A stretch of DNA of 64,000 bases from CAYFMP01 sp964344215 (GTDB lineage: Bacteria; Pseudomonadota; Alphaproteobacteria; Rhodospirillales; Casp-alpha2), in the NCBI GenBank assembly GCA_964344215.1, contig CAYFMP010000004.1, forward strand, positions 1-64,000, in the 5' to 3' direction. This document shows, piece by piece, positions 39,860 through 50,293 of the stretch (position 1 is its first letter; each line of letters opens with the position of its first letter). The notes below the pieces were generated by a model. That model was not told where the DNA came from, searched no databases, and saw only the letters and a list, made by a program, of their open reading frames with translations. A program made the position numbers and the translations under genes.

Positions 39860-40264
39860 ATGATCGGCCGCCTCAATCACGTTGCCATCGCCGTTCCCGA
39901 CCTGGCCGCCGCAGCCGCCGTCTATCGCAGCGCGCTCGGCGCCAGCGTCTCGGAGCCGACACCCGAGCCCGACCACGGAGTGAGCGTCGTTTTCGTCGAA
40001 CTGCCGAATACCAAGATCGAACTGCTCGAGCCGTTGGGCGAGGCGTCGCCGATCGCCAAGTTCCTGGAGAGCAACCCGGCCGGCGGCATGCATCACGTTT
40101 GCTACGAGGTCGACGACATCATCGCGGCCCGCGATCGGTTGATCGCCGAAGGAGCCCGGGTGCTGGGCGATGGCGAGCCGAAGACCGGAGCGCACGGCAA
40201 GCCGGTGCTGTTTCTTCATCCGAAGGATTTCTGCGGCACCCTGGTCGAACTGGAACAGGCGTAG
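39860..40264 (+). CDS. mce: methylmalonyl-CoA epimerase
   Basis: 134 aa glyoxalase-fold (VOC) enzyme. LNHVAIAVPDLAAAAAVYR and MHHVCYEVDDI provide metal-binding His residues, and LFLHPKDFCGTLVELEQ is the typical end. It interconverts (R)- and (S)-methylmalonyl-CoA in propionate/branched-chain breakdown. It lies 10 bases after rnj. Confidence 0.94.
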   Translation: MIGRLNHVAIAVPDLAAAAAVYRSALGASVSEPTPEPDHGVSVVFVELPNTKIELLEPLGEASPIAKFLESNPAGGMHHVCYEVDDIIAARDRLIAEGARVLGDGEPKTGAHGKPVLFLHPKDFCGTLVELEQA

Positions 40265-40279
40265 AGGAGTCTTCGGAGA

Positions 40280-40519
40280 GTGGAACTCAGCAGCGCCGCG
40301 GCGATCTACTTCATCATCTGGTGGCTGGTCCTTTTCATGGTTCTGCCGTGGGGGGTGCGCCGCGTCGATCCGGACGACCTGCTACCCGGCGAGGATCACG
40401 GAGCGCCCGAAAAACCCCGTATGCTCATCAAGTTGCTGGTGACGACGGTGCTGTCGGGAATCATCTTCGCCGGCGTCTACTACAGCATCGTTTCGGGCGC
40501 GCTGTCGTTTAGGCCTTAG
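40280..40519 (+). CDS. DUF1467 family membrane protein
   Basis: 79 aa with two membrane helices (about 7-26 and 49-71). The motif FIIWWLVLFMVLPWGVR and the middle PGEDHGAPEKPRML are the pattern of DUF1467, a small alphaproteobacterial family of unknown role found after mce. GTG start at 40280 behind GGAG. Confidence 0.85.
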   Translation: MELSSAAAIYFIIWWLVLFMVLPWGVRRVDPDDLLPGEDHGAPEKPRMLIKLLVTTVLSGIIFAGVYYSIVSGALSFRP

Positions 40520-40535
40520 ACACCGTCGTTGTCCG

Positions 40536-41069
40536 ATGAGCACCTACTGCGAAGCGGCGCCCGGCCACGAGTTCCATGGTCCATATCACGACCGGGAATA
40601 CGGTTTTCCCTCCACCGACGAGACGGTTCTCATGGAACGCATGGCGTNNNNNNNNNNNNNNNNNNNNNNNNNNNNNNNNNNNNNNNNNNNNNNNNNNNNN
40701 NNNNNNNNNCGCATCGCCGCCTACCGCGAGGCCGACGTCAAACGACTGCTGGCCGACGACGGCATCATCCGCAATCGCCTCAAGGTCGCCGCCATCGTCG
40801 ACAACGCCAAGCGCGTTCAGGCCCTGCGCGCCAGCCACGGCGGTTTCGCCGGCTGGATCGCCGCCCACCATCCCCTGCCCAAGAAGGAGTGGGTGGGGCT
40901 GTTCAAGAAGACGTTCAAGTTCACCGGCGGCGAGATCACCGGCGAGTTCCTCATGAGCATCGGCTACCTGCCGGGGTCGCACCGCGAGGACTGTCCGGTC
41001 TATGCCGAGATCGCCGCCCTCGATCCGCCGTGGATGGAAAAGGGACTCGGTTTCTATATTGAGGACTGA
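40536..41069 (+). CDS. tag: DNA-3-methyladenine glycosylase I (internal assembly gap)
   Basis: The two visible parts share one frame: residues 1-37 with the start of the fold (GPYHDREYGFP) and, after the gap, RIAAYREADVKRLLADDGIIRNRLKVAAI...FKFTGGEITGEFLMSIGYLPGSH, here given in pieces. It excises 3-methyladenine from alkylated DNA. The zinc ligands of Tag appear kept: Cys5 and a His near residue 18, and His-x3-Cys near the end (SHREDC). The 62 Ns hide the region holding the aromatic base-binding residues; by comparison with E. coli Tag about 30 residues are missing, more than 62 bases would encode. The protein is short at its end relative to E. coli Tag. Confidence 0.8.
   Translation: MSTYCEAAPGHEFHGPYHDREYGFPSTDETVLMERMAXXXXXXXXXXXXXXXXXXXXXRIAAYREADVKRLLADDGIIRNRLKVAAIVDNAKRVQALRASHGGFAGWIAAHHPLPKKEWVGLFKKTFKFTGGEITGEFLMSIGYLPGSHREDCPVYAEIAALDPPWMEKGLGFYIED
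40648..40709. other. assembly gap (62 N) inside tag
   Basis: A run of 62 Ns. The glycosylase reading frame continues on both sides, but homologous Tag proteins have about 30 residues (about 90 bases) here, so the estimated size is likely too short. Confidence 0.97.
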
Positions 41070-41198
41070 CATCGCGACCCATTGCCGCTTGCCGTGAGGT
41101 TTGCCGGTCACCTCCCGATTAGGCCTTTTCCCGGCGCCGTTTTGTACGCACATTAGAGACCGGGCCGGGGTCACGGCCCGTCGGCAACCGAGGCGCTG

Positions 41199-42389
41199 AT
41201 GAACGAAGCATTCCTGAGCCATCTCCGCGGCGAACTCGAAAAGCTGGAAGAAACCGGCCTTTACAAGGACGAGCGCGTCATCACCTCGCCGCAGAGCGCA
41301 CACATCACCGTCGGCGACGGCCGCCAAGTCCTGAATTTCTGCGCCAACAACTACCTCGGACTGGCCGATCACCCGGCCCTGCTCGAAGCCGCCAAGCAGG
41401 CACTCGAGCGCTACGGCTACGGTATGGCCTCGGTGCGTTTCATCTGCGGCACGCAGGAAGAACACAAACAGCTCGAAGCCCGTATCGCCGGATTCCTGGG
41501 ATTGGAGGACGCGATCCTTTATTCGTCGTGCTTTGACGCCAATACGGGTCTTTTCGAGACGCTGCTGGGCGAAGAGGACGCGGTCATCTCCGACGCCCTC
41601 AATCACGCCTCCATCATCGACGGTATCCGGCTTTGCAAGGCGAAACGCCAGCGTTACGCCAACAGCGACATGGCCGAACTCGAGAAGTGCCTCGAGGAAT
41701 CCAAGGACTGCCGGTACCGCTTGATCGCCACCGACGGGGTCTTCTCCATGGACGGCGTCGTCGCCAACCTGCCGGCGATCTGCGATCTGGCCGAAGCCTT
41801 TGATGCCATGGTCATGGTCGACGATTCGCATGCCGTCGGCTTCGTCGGCGCCCAGGGGCGGGGAACGCCGGAGCACTGCGGCGTCGAAGGCCGCGTCGAT
41901 ATCGTGACCGGAACGCTGGGCAAGGCGCTTGGCGGCGCATCGGGCGGGTTCACGGCGGCCAGCCGGGAGACGGTCGAGTGGTTGCGGCAGCGCTCGCGGC
42001 CGTATCTTTTCTCGAACACCCTGGCGCCGGTCATCGCCGCCACCTCGATGAAGGTTCTAGACCTGCTCGAGGAAAGCGACGACCTCCGCGTGCGGTTGCG
42101 GGAAAACGCCGCCTTCTTTAGGAAGGGCCTGAGCGATCTGGGGTTTTCGCTGGTCGCCGGCGAACATCCGATCATCCCGGTCATGCTCGACGAGGCCCGC
42201 CTGGCCCGGGAAATGGCGGCACGGCTGTTGGACGATGGAGTCTACGTGACCGGGTTCTCGTATCCCGTCGTCCCCGAGGGGCAGGCCCGCATCCGCACCC
42301 AGATGTCGGCCGCTCACAGTCGCGACGACCTGACCGCCGCCCTGGAGGCCTTCGCTTCGGTCGGTCGGAATCTCGGCGTGATCGAGTAA
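41199..42389 (+). CDS. kbl: glycine C-acetyltransferase (2-amino-3-ketobutyrate CoA ligase)
   Basis: 396 aa PLP enzyme of the alpha-oxoamine synthase family. Landmarks are [41 protein letters not shown] and the PLP Lys in [14 protein letters not shown]. It cleaves 2-amino-3-oxobutyrate with CoA into glycine and acetyl-CoA, the second step of threonine breakdown. It is followed after 15 bases by tdh, which makes its substrate. A GC hairpin (GGGCCG 41162-41167 with CGGCCC 41174-41179) sits just before the start. Confidence 0.96.
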   Translation: MNEAFLSHLRGELEKLEETGLYKDERVITSPQSAHITVGDGRQVLNFCANNYLGLADHPALLEAAKQALERYGYGMASVRFICGTQEEHKQLEARIAGFLGLEDAILYSSCFDANTGLFETLLGEEDAVISDALNHASIIDGIRLCKAKRQRYANSDMAELEKCLEESKDCRYRLIATDGVFSMDGVVANLPAICDLAEAFDAMVMVDDSHAVGFVGAQGRGTPEHCGVEGRVDIVTGTLGKALGGASGGFTAASRETVEWLRQRSRPYLFSNTLAPVIAATSMKVLDLLEESDDLRVRLRENAAFFRKGLSDLGFSLVAGEHPIIPVMLDEARLAREMAARLLDDGVYVTGFSYPVVPEGQARIRTQMSAAHSRDDLTAALEAFASVGRNLGVIE

Positions 42390-42404
42390 TCTTGGGAGAT
42401 CGAG

Positions 42405-43442
42405 ATGGCGCAAACCATGAGAGCCCTGGTTAAGTCGAAACGCGAGCCCGGTATCTGGATGGAGGAGGTGCCGGTTCCCGAGATCGGTCACAGCGACGTG
42501 CTGATCAAGGTCGCCAAGACGGCGATCTGCGGCACCGACATCCATATCTACAACTGGGACGAATGGTCCCGGAAGACGATTCCGGTGCCGATGACCGTCG
42601 GCCACGAGTTCGTCGGCACCATCGTCGAGATCGGTCCGGAAGTGGAGGGATTCGAGGCCGGCGACCGGGTTTCGGGCGAGGGGCATATCGTCTGCGGCGC
42701 CTGCCGCAACTGCCGGGCCGGCCGCGAACATCTGTGCCGCAACACCAAGGGCGTCGGCGTCAACCGTCCCGGCGCCTTCGCCGAGTACCTTTGCATACCG
42801 GCCCACAACGCCTACAAGCTCCCGGAACAGCTCGACGACGATATCGCGGCCATCCTCGATCCCTTCGGCAACGCCGTTCACACCGCTTTGTCGTTCGACC
42901 TGATCGGCGAGGACGTGCTGATCACCGGCGCCGGGCCGATCGGCATCATGGCCGGCGCCATCGCCAAGAAGGTCGGCGCCCGCAACATCGTCATCACCGA
43001 CATCAATCCCCATCGCCTGGAGCTCGCCCAAGCCATGGGGATTTCCCACACCATCGACGCCACAAATACCGATCTGGCCGACGTCATGACGGATCTCGGC
43101 ATGAGAGAGGGATTCGACGTCGGCCTCGAGATGTCGGGAAGTCCGCAGGCGTTCGGCGACATGCTCAAGGTCATGAACCACGGCGGCAAGGTGGCGATCC
43201 TGGGCATCCTGCCGGCCGGCTCCGGCATCGACTGGCCGGAGGTCATTTTCAAGAGCCTGACGCTGCAGGGTGTCTATGGCCGCGAAATATTCGAGACCTG
43301 GTACAAGGGCATCGCTCTTATCCAGGAGGGGCTCGACCTGACGCCGGTCCTCACCCACCGGTTTGGCGTCGACGAGTTCCTGGAGGGTTTCGAGGTAATG
43401 AACTCGGGGCGGTCGGGCAAGGTCGTCCTGGACTGGGCTTGA
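42405..43442 (+). CDS. tdh: L-threonine 3-dehydrogenase
   Basis: 345 aa zinc-dependent medium-chain dehydrogenase. Catalytic zinc region: [13 protein letters not shown] and GHEFVG; structural zinc Cys cluster in [18 protein letters not shown]-binding [18 protein letters not shown]. It oxidises threonine to 2-amino-3-oxobutyrate, used by Kbl encoded directly upstream. Confidence 0.96.
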   Translation: MAQTMRALVKSKREPGIWMEEVPVPEIGHSDVLIKVAKTAICGTDIHIYNWDEWSRKTIPVPMTVGHEFVGTIVEIGPEVEGFEAGDRVSGEGHIVCGACRNCRAGREHLCRNTKGVGVNRPGAFAEYLCIPAHNAYKLPEQLDDDIAAILDPFGNAVHTALSFDLIGEDVLITGAGPIGIMAGAIAKKVGARNIVITDINPHRLELAQAMGISHTIDATNTDLADVMTDLGMREGFDVGLEMSGSPQAFGDMLKVMNHGGKVAILGILPAGSGIDWPEVIFKSLTLQGVYGREIFETWYKGIALIQEGLDLTPVLTHRFGVDEFLEGFEVMNSGRSGKVVLDWA

Positions 43443-43475
43443 GGCCTTTCCGGTTCTCCATCGTAAGCTGACGGC

Positions 43476-43646
43476 TTAGGTCGGAATGTCGGTGCTCGGC
43501 GCCGAAAACATGAGCTTGAAGGCGATGCCGATGATCAGCAGCAGGGAAACGATCGCCAGGTACGGATCGCCGTAGGGCAGGGGTTCGAACAGACCGCTCC
43601 AGAAAACCCAAAGGTCATGAACGCCGCGTTCCAATGTCCTCAACAT
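43476..43646 (-). CDS. small membrane protein of unknown function
   Basis: 56 aa from the ATG at 43646, which follows a good AAAGGAG site. It begins MLRTLERGVHDLWVFWSG and has one hydrophobic helix (about 32-50, YLAIVSLLLIIGIAFKLMF). I do not recognise the family. It converges with tdh, with a 33-base gap between the stops. Confidence 0.6.
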   Translation of the reverse strand: MLRTLERGVHDLWVFWSGLFEPLPYGDPYLAIVSLLLIIGIAFKLMFSAPSTDIPT

Positions 43647-43878
43647 GGTCGTTTCTCCTTTCGACAACCCCGCTGCCGTAGCTTTGCCAAGCCCCAGGCC
43701 GGTGGTTTTGCGTCTCGCCGTTTCCGGCGGTTTGCCGTTTCGTGGGGAAACCCGACCGCGCTATGTGGTGCGGCCGCTCCGCGAACGTCGGGGAAGAGAA
43801 TAGCCGAAGACGCCGTCAAATTCTGTGACGGCGCTCACATCTCCGAAAAAAAAGGAAAAAGCCCTGTATTACAGCGCT

Positions 43879-44226
43879 TTACGGCATCGGCCCCATGCGT
43901 CGCAACAGAAACCGGTTGTACAGCCAAGCGACGACGATGCCGAACAGGAAGCCGTCGACGAACGCCCAGACCGCTCCGGAGATGCTGCCGACAAACGTCG
44001 GCCCAAACCCGATATACAGGGAAGCCAGGACCGCTGCCAGGGGAACGCCCCATTCGAATAGCGCCGCCGCGATTCCGAGCGCGAAGACGAAGAGCGCGCT
44101 GGCGACGCCGACGGCCAGTCCGAAACTGATAACGCCGAGCGTCCCGTAATGGGTGCGCGAAATGTCGGGTCGGACGTGGGGCGGCGGTGCCTCGGGGCGT
44201 TCGTTGGATTGGTTATTGCCTGTCAC
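43879..44226 (-). CDS. small membrane protein, phage-holin-like family
   Basis: 115 aa from a GTG at 44226 with AGGAGAAAGGAA directly upstream; an ATG at 44244 is an alternative. A polar Pro-rich N-terminus (1-25) is followed by three hydrophobic segments (about 28-48, 50-75, 84-104). The last part, SISGAVWAFVDGFLFGIVVAWLYN, matches the pattern of a small bacterial family often labelled bacteriophage holin although it is chromosomal; no phage genes are nearby. It is 44 bases downstream of the purine permease on the same strand. Confidence 0.6.
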   Translation of the reverse strand: MTGNNQSNERPEAPPPHVRPDISRTHYGTLGVISFGLAVGVASALFVFALGIAAALFEWGVPLAAVLASLYIGFGPTFVGSISGAVWAFVDGFLFGIVVAWLYNRFLLRRMGPMP

Positions 44227-44270
44227 TTCCTTTCTCCTCTCCATCTGGACCGCCCGCCCTGCCGTTATCC

Positions 44271-45560
44271 CTAGATCACGGCGAACTTGATAATGAACGC
44301 AACGGCCAGCACCAGGATCGCCGGGCTGACCTCGGCGAACCGGCCGGCAAGAATCTTGGCGGCGGAATAGGTGATGAACCCGAACCCGATGCCGGAAGCG
44401 ATCGAGAACGTCAGCGGCATGGCGATGGCGGTGACCACCGCCGGCGCCGTTTCGGTGACATCGTCCCATTCGATTTCGGACAGTCCCCTGACCATCAGAC
44501 AGGCGACGAACAGCAAAGCCGGAGCTGTCGCGAACGCCGGGATAGTGCCGGCCAGCGGCGCCAGGAACAGGCACAGCAGGAAAAGGGCGGCGACGGTTAC
44601 GGCGGTCAATCCGGTTCTACCGCCGGCGTTGATGCCCGCCGCGCTCTCGATGTAGCTGGTCGTCGTCGAGGTGCCGAGCGCGGCGCCGGCAATCGTCGCG
44701 CCGCTATCGGCCAACAGCGCCTGGCGGAGACGGGGCAGGCGGCCGTCCTCGTCCAACAGTCCGGCCCGGTGGGCGACGCCGACGAGCGTTCCGGCCGTAT
44801 CGAACAGGTCGACGAACAGGAAAGCGAAAACGATTGCAATCAACCCGACTTCGAGAGCGCCCATGATGTCCATCTGCATGAAGGTCGGAGCGATCGACGG
44901 TGGCATCGAGAAAACACCCCCGCCGGGGCTGACGCCGAGCAGCACGCTGATGACGGTGACGCCGAGAATGGAAATGACGATGGAGCCTGGGATTTGCCGG
45001 GCACTGAGGGCGACGATAGCCAGGAAGCCGACCGTCGCCAGCAACGGCTCCGGTTTGGTGAGGTCGCCCAGCGTCACCAGGGTTGCCGGATGATCGACCA
45101 CGATGCCGGCGTTTTTCAGCGCGATGATGGCGAGAAACAGCCCGATGCCGGCCGAAATCGAGATTTTCAGGGATTTCGGTATGGCGTTGATGATCCACTC
45201 GCGAACCGGAAGAATACTCAGGATCAGGAAGATCACGCCGGAGACGAAGACCGCTCCCAAAGCCACCTGCCATGTATGTCCCATGCCGAGAACGACGCCG
45301 TAGGTGAAATAGGCGTTGAGGCCCATGCCCGGAGCGAGCGCCACCGGGTAGTTGGCGTATAGGCCCATGATGGCGGTGCCGATGGCGGCGGCCAGGCAGG
45401 TCGCAACGAAAACAGCCCCTCGATCCATGCCGCTCTCGGCCAGGATCGAGGGATTGACGAATATGATGTAGGCCAGTGTCAGAAAGGTGGTCAAACCGGC
45501 CAGCAGTTCCGTGCGGACGGTCGAGTGGTTTTCGCTGATCTTGAAGAGCGCCTCGAGCAT
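44271..45560 (-). CDS. NCS2 family purine permease (AzgA type)
   Basis: 429 aa, 12-14 membrane helices. The N-terminus ENHSTVRTELLAGLTTFLTLAYIIFVNPSIL and the motifs ALAPGMGLNAYFTY, VDLFDTAGTLVGVAHRAG and GTSTTTSYIESAAGINAGGRTGL (in parts) are diagnostic of AzgA-like guanine/hypoxanthine/adenine proton symporters. It imports purine bases across the inner membrane. No purine-riboswitch-like element is evident upstream. Confidence 0.92.
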   Translation of the reverse strand: MLEALFKISENHSTVRTELLAGLTTFLTLAYIIFVNPSILAESGMDRGAVFVATCLAAAIGTAIMGLYANYPVALAPGMGLNAYFTYGVVLGMGHTWQVALGAVFVSGVIFLILSILPVREWIINAIPKSLKISISAGIGLFLAIIALKNAGIVVDHPATLVTLGDLTKPEPLLATVGFLAIVALSARQIPGSIVISILGVTVISVLLGVSPGGGVFSMPPSIAPTFMQMDIMGALEVGLIAIVFAFLFVDLFDTAGTLVGVAHRAGLLDEDGRLPRLRQALLADSGATIAGAALGTSTTTSYIESAAGINAGGRTGLTAVTVAALFLLCLFLAPLAGTIPAFATAPALLFVACLMVRGLSEIEWDDVTETAPAVVTAIAMPLTFSIASGIGFGFITYSAAKILAGRFAEVSPAILVLAVAFIIKFAVI

Positions 45561-45620
45561 GGATTAGAACCCCCGTGACTTAAGTGACCGCATACGCGGA
45601 GACGGTTCCGACGATACGGC

Positions 45621-46781
45621 TCAGAAAGCCCAGAAAAATAGCATATGGGGAAGGCTGGGCATAATCCCATAATCCATCTTGCCGTCGAAGGCTATGTAGA
45701 GCACCTGATTGGGCACAAACAGGTTGACGGTGGTCAGCAACAGCACCCCTTGGGCGAGCCTGTTTTCCCCGAATCGCTGCGCCATCCAGTAGCTTGCGAG
45801 CATGACCGAAATGAATGCGAAGATGGCGTACCGGGTCATATCGCCGCCATAGAGCAACACCGCGGCAATACCGATCGCCGGAGAGAAAATGAGGACGGCG
45901 TTCCACCAATCCCGCTCCTTGAGCATGAAATAGAACGCGAGGGCGATGATCAGCCAGCCCAACTTGAGGCTCGAGAACAGGCCGTCGTATGCCGACCACG
46001 CCCAAGCTCTCGGATACCAGAAGATCGAGGCGAGATCGCCCGACAGGAGTTTCGCCGTCAACAGAGGTTGGCCGCCGTCCGGAGCGGCCTGCCAGTAGAA
46101 GGGAAGATAGGCGGCCAGCATTACGCCGACGCCCAATACGGCCCAGACGAAGAACTTCAGGGTGCTTTCCCGGTTCATGTACTGAAGCAACAGGAAAAAA
46201 GCGAGCTGGGTAGCCGAACCTTCCTGGATAAAAACGGAGAGAACGTAGATCGCCCAAAAAACGAGCGGCTGCCGCCTGAAGGCGAACATCAGAACCATGG
46301 CGAGGCAGCGCGCCGCATCCGTGTTCCACAGATCGAAGAGGTTGTAGAGGACGGGAGCCGAAGTGGTGACGATGGCGGTGACCGCGAAGGCCAGCAGTGC
46401 CGAACAGCCTTCCTTGATCGATACGATGAAGATCGAGAAAATCAGAAGAAAGATGAACGCGAGGTTCACAAAGGTTATGCCGTCGCCGCCGAGACCGATC
46501 ATATAGGCGATCAGCGGAACGAGGATTCTGTACCCGGTCGGATGGCTCTGCCAATCGTAGTTGAAGGGATCCTTGGCGATCTCCGCGTAGTACTTGGAAC
46601 CGCCGACCAGGGCATCGGGGAAGAACGGAAATGACGGCCTGACGTAGACCATCGCCAGGACCAGCATGATACCGGCGACGATGAGTCCGGCACGCGTCAG
46701 GCCGTGTCGGTCGATCAGGCGCTCCAGGGCGCGCCCGAGGCTGTCGAATTGCTCGGCAAAGAGCAGGGCGGTTCTTTCCAT
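45621..46781 (-). CDS. multispanning membrane protein of unknown function
   Basis: 386 aa with about ten hydrophobic helices. A soluble N-terminus (1-33) precedes helix 1 (34-48), then a loop containing DPFNYDWQSHPTGYRILVPL. The arrangement of an early loop with Asp/Tyr/Arg followed by repeated helices (LIAYMIGLG, FIFLLIFSIFIVSI, LAFAVTAIVTTSA, ...) resembles GT-C type glycosyltransferases or polysaccharide-synthesis membrane proteins, but I cannot assign a family. It has no polysaccharide genes around it. ATG at 46781 follows a purine-poor leader, so the start is uncertain. Confidence 0.65.
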   Translation of the reverse strand: MERTALLFAEQFDSLGRALERLIDRHGLTRAGLIVAGIMLVLAMVYVRPSFPFFPDALVGGSKYYAEIAKDPFNYDWQSHPTGYRILVPLIAYMIGLGGDGITFVNLAFIFLLIFSIFIVSIKEGCSALLAFAVTAIVTTSAPVLYNLFDLWNTDAARCLAMVLMFAFRRQPLVFWAIYVLSVFIQEGSATQLAFFLLLQYMNRESTLKFFVWAVLGVGVMLAAYLPFYWQAAPDGGQPLLTAKLLSGDLASIFWYPRAWAWSAYDGLFSSLKLGWLIIALAFYFMLKERDWWNAVLIFSPAIGIAAVLLYGGDMTRYAIFAFISVMLASYWMAQRFGENRLAQGVLLLTTVNLFVPNQVLYIAFDGKMDYGIMPSLPHMLFFWAF

Positions 46782-46948
46782 TTCGGCTTGGGCCTTCCCG
46801 TGAACGTATCGAGAATCGGGAAAATATCATGTTCGCGTCGGCTGGGGTACCCGAATGCTGTCGCGGGGTCGCCGCGCGGCGTGGACAACGGCGGGCGGTT
46901 TCCCTACATTCGCGCCTTGAACCGATTGCTCGTCCATAAGGTGTGCCG

Positions 46949-48262
46949 ATGCGACTGTCCCGCTATTTCCTGCCGACCCTGAAGGAAGACCCGGCCGAGG
47001 CCGAGATCGTCTCGCATCGGCTGATGCTGCGGGCCGGTATGATCCGGCAGTCGAGCGCCGGCATCTATTCGTGGCTGCCGCTGGGCTATCGCGTTCTCAA
47101 GAAGATCGAGCAGATCGTCCGCGAGGAACAGAACGCCATCGGCTGTCACGAAATGCTGATGCCGACCATCCAGCCGGCCGACCTCTGGCGGACCAGCGGC
47201 CGCTATGACGACTATGGCCCGGAGATGCTGAGAATCCGCGATCGTCACGAACGCGACATGCTGTACGGACCGACCAACGAAGAGCAGATCACCGAGATAT
47301 TCCACGACACGCTGAGAAGCTACCGCGACCTGCCGAAACTGCTCTACCACATCCAATGGAAGTTCCGCGACGAAGTGCGGCCGCGCTTCGGCGTCATGCG
47401 CGGCCGCGAGTTTCTGATGAAGGACGCGTATTCTTTCGATTTGGACGCGGCCGGAGCGCGGCGATCCTACAACAAGATGTTCGTCTCCTACCTCAAGACT
47501 TACGAGCGCATGGGTTTGACCGCGATTCCAATGGCCGCCGACACCGGCCCCATCGGCGGCGACATGAGCCACGAGTTTCTGATCCTGGCCGATACCGGCG
47601 AGAGCGAGATCGCTTGCCACAAGGACTGCCTGGATATGGAGTGGGCGGCCTCCGGCATCGATTTCGAGAGCGATCTGCAGCCCATCGTCGACAGGTTGAC
47701 CAGCCGTTACGCGGCGACCGACGAGAAGCGCGATGCCGACAAGGAACAGGCGCTGGGCGAAGATCTGGTGACGGCCAGGGGCATCGAGGTCGGGCATATT
47801 TTCTATTTCGGCACCAAGTACTCGGAAGCCATGGGCGCGACCGTGACCAGCCCGGATGGCGAGGAGGTCACGGTCGAGATGGGGTCCTACGGGATCGGCG
47901 TATCGCGCCTTGTTGGCGCCATAATCGAAGCGTCTCATGACGACGGCGGCATCGTCTGGCCGGAGTCGGTGGCGCCCTACCGGGTCGGCTTGATCAACCT
48001 GAAGGCCGACGACGAGGCGTGCGTCGGAACTTGCGAGAACACCTACACCGCTCTTCGCGACAAGGGGACGGAGGTTCTCTACGACGACCGTGACGCCAGG
48101 GCTGGGGCCAAGTTCGCCGACATGGACCTGATCGGCCTGCCGTGGCAACTGGTGATCGGTCCGCGCGGCCTGAAGAGCGGCATCGTCGAGCTGAAGGACC
48201 GCAAGTCCGGCGAACGCGAGGAACTGAGCCTCGAATCGGCGCTCGGTAGACTGACCGGTTGA
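46949..48262 (+). CDS. proS: prolyl-tRNA synthetase
   Basis: 437 aa from the ATG at 46949 (AAGGTG 6-11 bases upstream; a GTG at 46943 is also in frame). Class II synthetase of the short alphaproteobacterial type lacking the editing insertion. Motif 1 region [22 protein letters not shown], motif 2 [26 protein letters not shown] (in parts) and motif 3 [14 protein letters not shown] are clear; the C-terminal anticodon-binding domain ends [12 protein letters not shown]. It charges tRNA-Pro. Confidence 0.96.
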   Translation: MRLSRYFLPTLKEDPAEAEIVSHRLMLRAGMIRQSSAGIYSWLPLGYRVLKKIEQIVREEQNAIGCHEMLMPTIQPADLWRTSGRYDDYGPEMLRIRDRHERDMLYGPTNEEQITEIFHDTLRSYRDLPKLLYHIQWKFRDEVRPRFGVMRGREFLMKDAYSFDLDAAGARRSYNKMFVSYLKTYERMGLTAIPMAADTGPIGGDMSHEFLILADTGESEIACHKDCLDMEWAASGIDFESDLQPIVDRLTSRYAATDEKRDADKEQALGEDLVTARGIEVGHIFYFGTKYSEAMGATVTSPDGEEVTVEMGSYGIGVSRLVGAIIEASHDDGGIVWPESVAPYRVGLINLKADDEACVGTCENTYTALRDKGTEVLYDDRDARAGAKFADMDLIGLPWQLVIGPRGLKSGIVELKDRKSGEREELSLESALGRLTG

Positions 48263-48294
48263 ACGAGACCTTAGTCGGGGAGTTCAGGAAGAAC

Positions 48295-49539
48295 GTGTTT
48301 TCCCGTTTCGAATGGATGGTGGCGTTACGCTACCTGAGGGCCCGCCGCCAGGAAGGGTTCATTTCCGTCATCGCCTGGTTCTCGCTGTTGGGGATCGCCT
48401 TGGGCGTCGCCACCCTGATCATCGTGATGGCGGTGATGAACGGCTTCCGCCAGGAACTCCTGACCCGCATCCTCGGCTTGAACGGTCATCTGAGCGTCTA
48501 TGGACAGGTCAACCGCCTCGAAAACTTCGAGGCCATGGCCGAACGGTTGCGCAAGGTCCACGGCGTCGTCGCCGTTACCCCGATGATCGAGGGCCAGGTC
48601 ATGGCGACGGCCCGCGGCATCGCCCAAGGCGCCGTCGTCCGCGGCCTCAAGTCCGAAGATATGGCGCGACGCGAAATCGTCGCCGCCAACATCGAGGCCG
48701 GAGATCTGAAAGCGTTCCGGGGCCGCGATGCGGTCGCTATCGGCGCCCGGCTGGCCCAGAAGATGGGACTGCGGATCGGCGACAAGATCACGCTGATCTC
48801 GCCGCAGGGCATGGCCAGCGCTTTCGGAACAGTGCCTCGGCTGAAGGCCTTCCGGGTGGTGGCCACCTTCAAGGTCGGCATGTACGAGTACGACTCCAGC
48901 TTCATCTTCATGCCGCTGGAAGCGGCACAGGTCTATTTCCGGCTGAAGGACGCCGTCACCAACCTCGAAGTGTTCATCGACAACCCCGACCGGGCGCCGG
49001 CGTTGGGCAGCGTCATATCCAGCAGCGTCGCCGGCGCCGGCCGGGTCCACGATTGGCAGCGGGCCAACTCCAGCTTCTTCAACGCCATCCAGGTGGAACG
49101 CAACGTCATGTTCCTGATCCTCACCCTGATCATCCTGGTCGCCGCCTTCAACATCATCTCGTCGATGATCATGCTGGTGAAGGACAAGGGGCGCGACATC
49201 GCCATCCTGCGCACCATGGGCGCAACCCGCAGCATGATCATGCGGGTGTTCTTCATCGCCGGCGCCAGCGTCGGCACCATCGGCACTATGGTCGGATTCG
49301 GTCTCGGGCTCGCTTTCGCCGAGAACATCGAGGTCATTCGACAGTGGATTCAAGGCCTGACCGGAACCGAGTTGTTCGCTGCCGAAATCTATTTCCTGTC
49401 GCAACTGCCGGCCGTGGTCGACCCGGCCGAAGTCGTCGCCGTCGTCCTCATGGGGTTGGGCCTGTCGTTCCTGGCCACTCTCTATCCGTCGTGGCGGGCC
49501 GCCCGCCTCGATCCGGCCGAGGCGCTCCGCTATGAGTGA
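48295..49539 (+). CDS. lolC: lipoprotein-releasing ABC transporter permease LolC/LolE family
   Basis: 414 aa from GTG 48295 (AGGAA just upstream); a TTG at 48259 overlapping the proS stop is an alternative start. Four membrane helices: one near the N-terminus ([24 protein letters not shown]) and three in the C-terminal FtsX domain ([56 protein letters not shown]), with a large periplasmic domain between. The [22 protein letters not shown] start is characteristic. Only one permease gene accompanies lolD, so a LolF-type homodimer is likely. It hands outer-membrane lipoproteins to LolA. Confidence 0.94.
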   Translation: MFSRFEWMVALRYLRARRQEGFISVIAWFSLLGIALGVATLIIVMAVMNGFRQELLTRILGLNGHLSVYGQVNRLENFEAMAERLRKVHGVVAVTPMIEGQVMATARGIAQGAVVRGLKSEDMARREIVAANIEAGDLKAFRGRDAVAIGARLAQKMGLRIGDKITLISPQGMASAFGTVPRLKAFRVVATFKVGMYEYDSSFIFMPLEAAQVYFRLKDAVTNLEVFIDNPDRAPALGSVISSSVAGAGRVHDWQRANSSFFNAIQVERNVMFLILTLIILVAAFNIISSMIMLVKDKGRDIAILRTMGATRSMIMRVFFIAGASVGTIGTMVGFGLGLAFAENIEVIRQWIQGLTGTELFAAEIYFLSQLPAVVDPAEVVAVVLMGLGLSFLATLYPSWRAARLDPAEALRYE

Positions 49540-50293
49540 GCGACCAACGGACAACGGCCCCAGCGCCGCCGAGATGCACGATGCCGCCCGTCATCCCTTT
49601 GCCCTGGGCGTCAGCGGAAACGTGATCCTCGAGCTTCGCAGCATCGTCCGAACCTTCCACCAGGGTCGCGAAACCATCGAGGTTCTGCGCGGAGTCGATC
49701 TGCGGATAGGGGAAGGCGAGATCGTCGGCCTGATCGGCCCGTCGGGGGCGGGGAAATCGACCTTACTGCACGTCGCCGGCCTGTTGGAAACGCCCGACGG
49801 CGGCGACATCGAAATCTGCGGCGAACCGTGCGGCGGCATCGGCGACGATGCGAGGACCACGGTTAGGCGCAATCACTTGGGTTTCGTCTATCAGTATCAC
49901 CATCTGCTGCCGGAGTTCTCGGCCCTCGAGAACATCGTCATTCCGCAGATCATTGCCGGTCTCGGCCGCGGCGAGGCCCGTCAGCGGGCCGTCGAACTGC
50001 TCAGGTGGATGGGTTTGGAGAACAGGGCCAAGCACCGTCCGGCCCGGTTGTCGGGCGGCGAGCAGCAGCGCGTCGCCATCGCCCGCGCCATCGCCGCTTC
50101 GCCGGACCTGTTGCTGGCCGATGAACCGACCGGCAACCTCGATCCACATACGGCCGACGAGGTATTCTCGATCCTTCTCAAACTGGCGCGGGGTGCCGGA
50201 CTGGCGGCCTTGATCGCGACCCACAATCCGAACCTGGCGGCCAGGATGGACCGGGTGGTCCGACTGGACGACGGCAAGCTGCTCGCCGGTTAG
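49532..50293 (+). CDS. lolD: lipoprotein-releasing ABC transporter ATP-binding protein LolD
   Basis: 253 aa ABC ATPase. Walker [11 protein letters not shown]-loop segment [20 protein letters not shown] (typical of LolD), signature LSGGEQQRV, Walker [14 protein letters not shown]-loop IATHNP. A ~30-residue N-terminal extension precedes the ATPase domain. It overlaps lolC by eight bases and its stop overlaps the stop of the convergent nitrile hydratase activator gene. Confidence 0.95.
   Translation: MSERPTDNGPSAAEMHDAARHPFALGVSGNVILELRSIVRTFHQGRETIEVLRGVDLRIGEGEIVGLIGPSGAGKSTLLHVAGLLETPDGGDIEICGEPCGGIGDDARTTVRRNHLGFVYQYHHLLPEFSALENIVIPQIIAGLGRGEARQRAVELLRWMGLENRAKHRPARLSGGEQQRVAIARAIAASPDLLLADEPTGNLDPHTADEVFSILLKLARGAGLAALIATHNPNLAARMDRVVRLDDGKLLAG

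Noticed and set aside
43879..44226. Prophage remnant suggested by the holin-like protein
   Set aside because: No endolysin, integrase, capsid or tail gene is near, and the family occurs widely on chromosomes.
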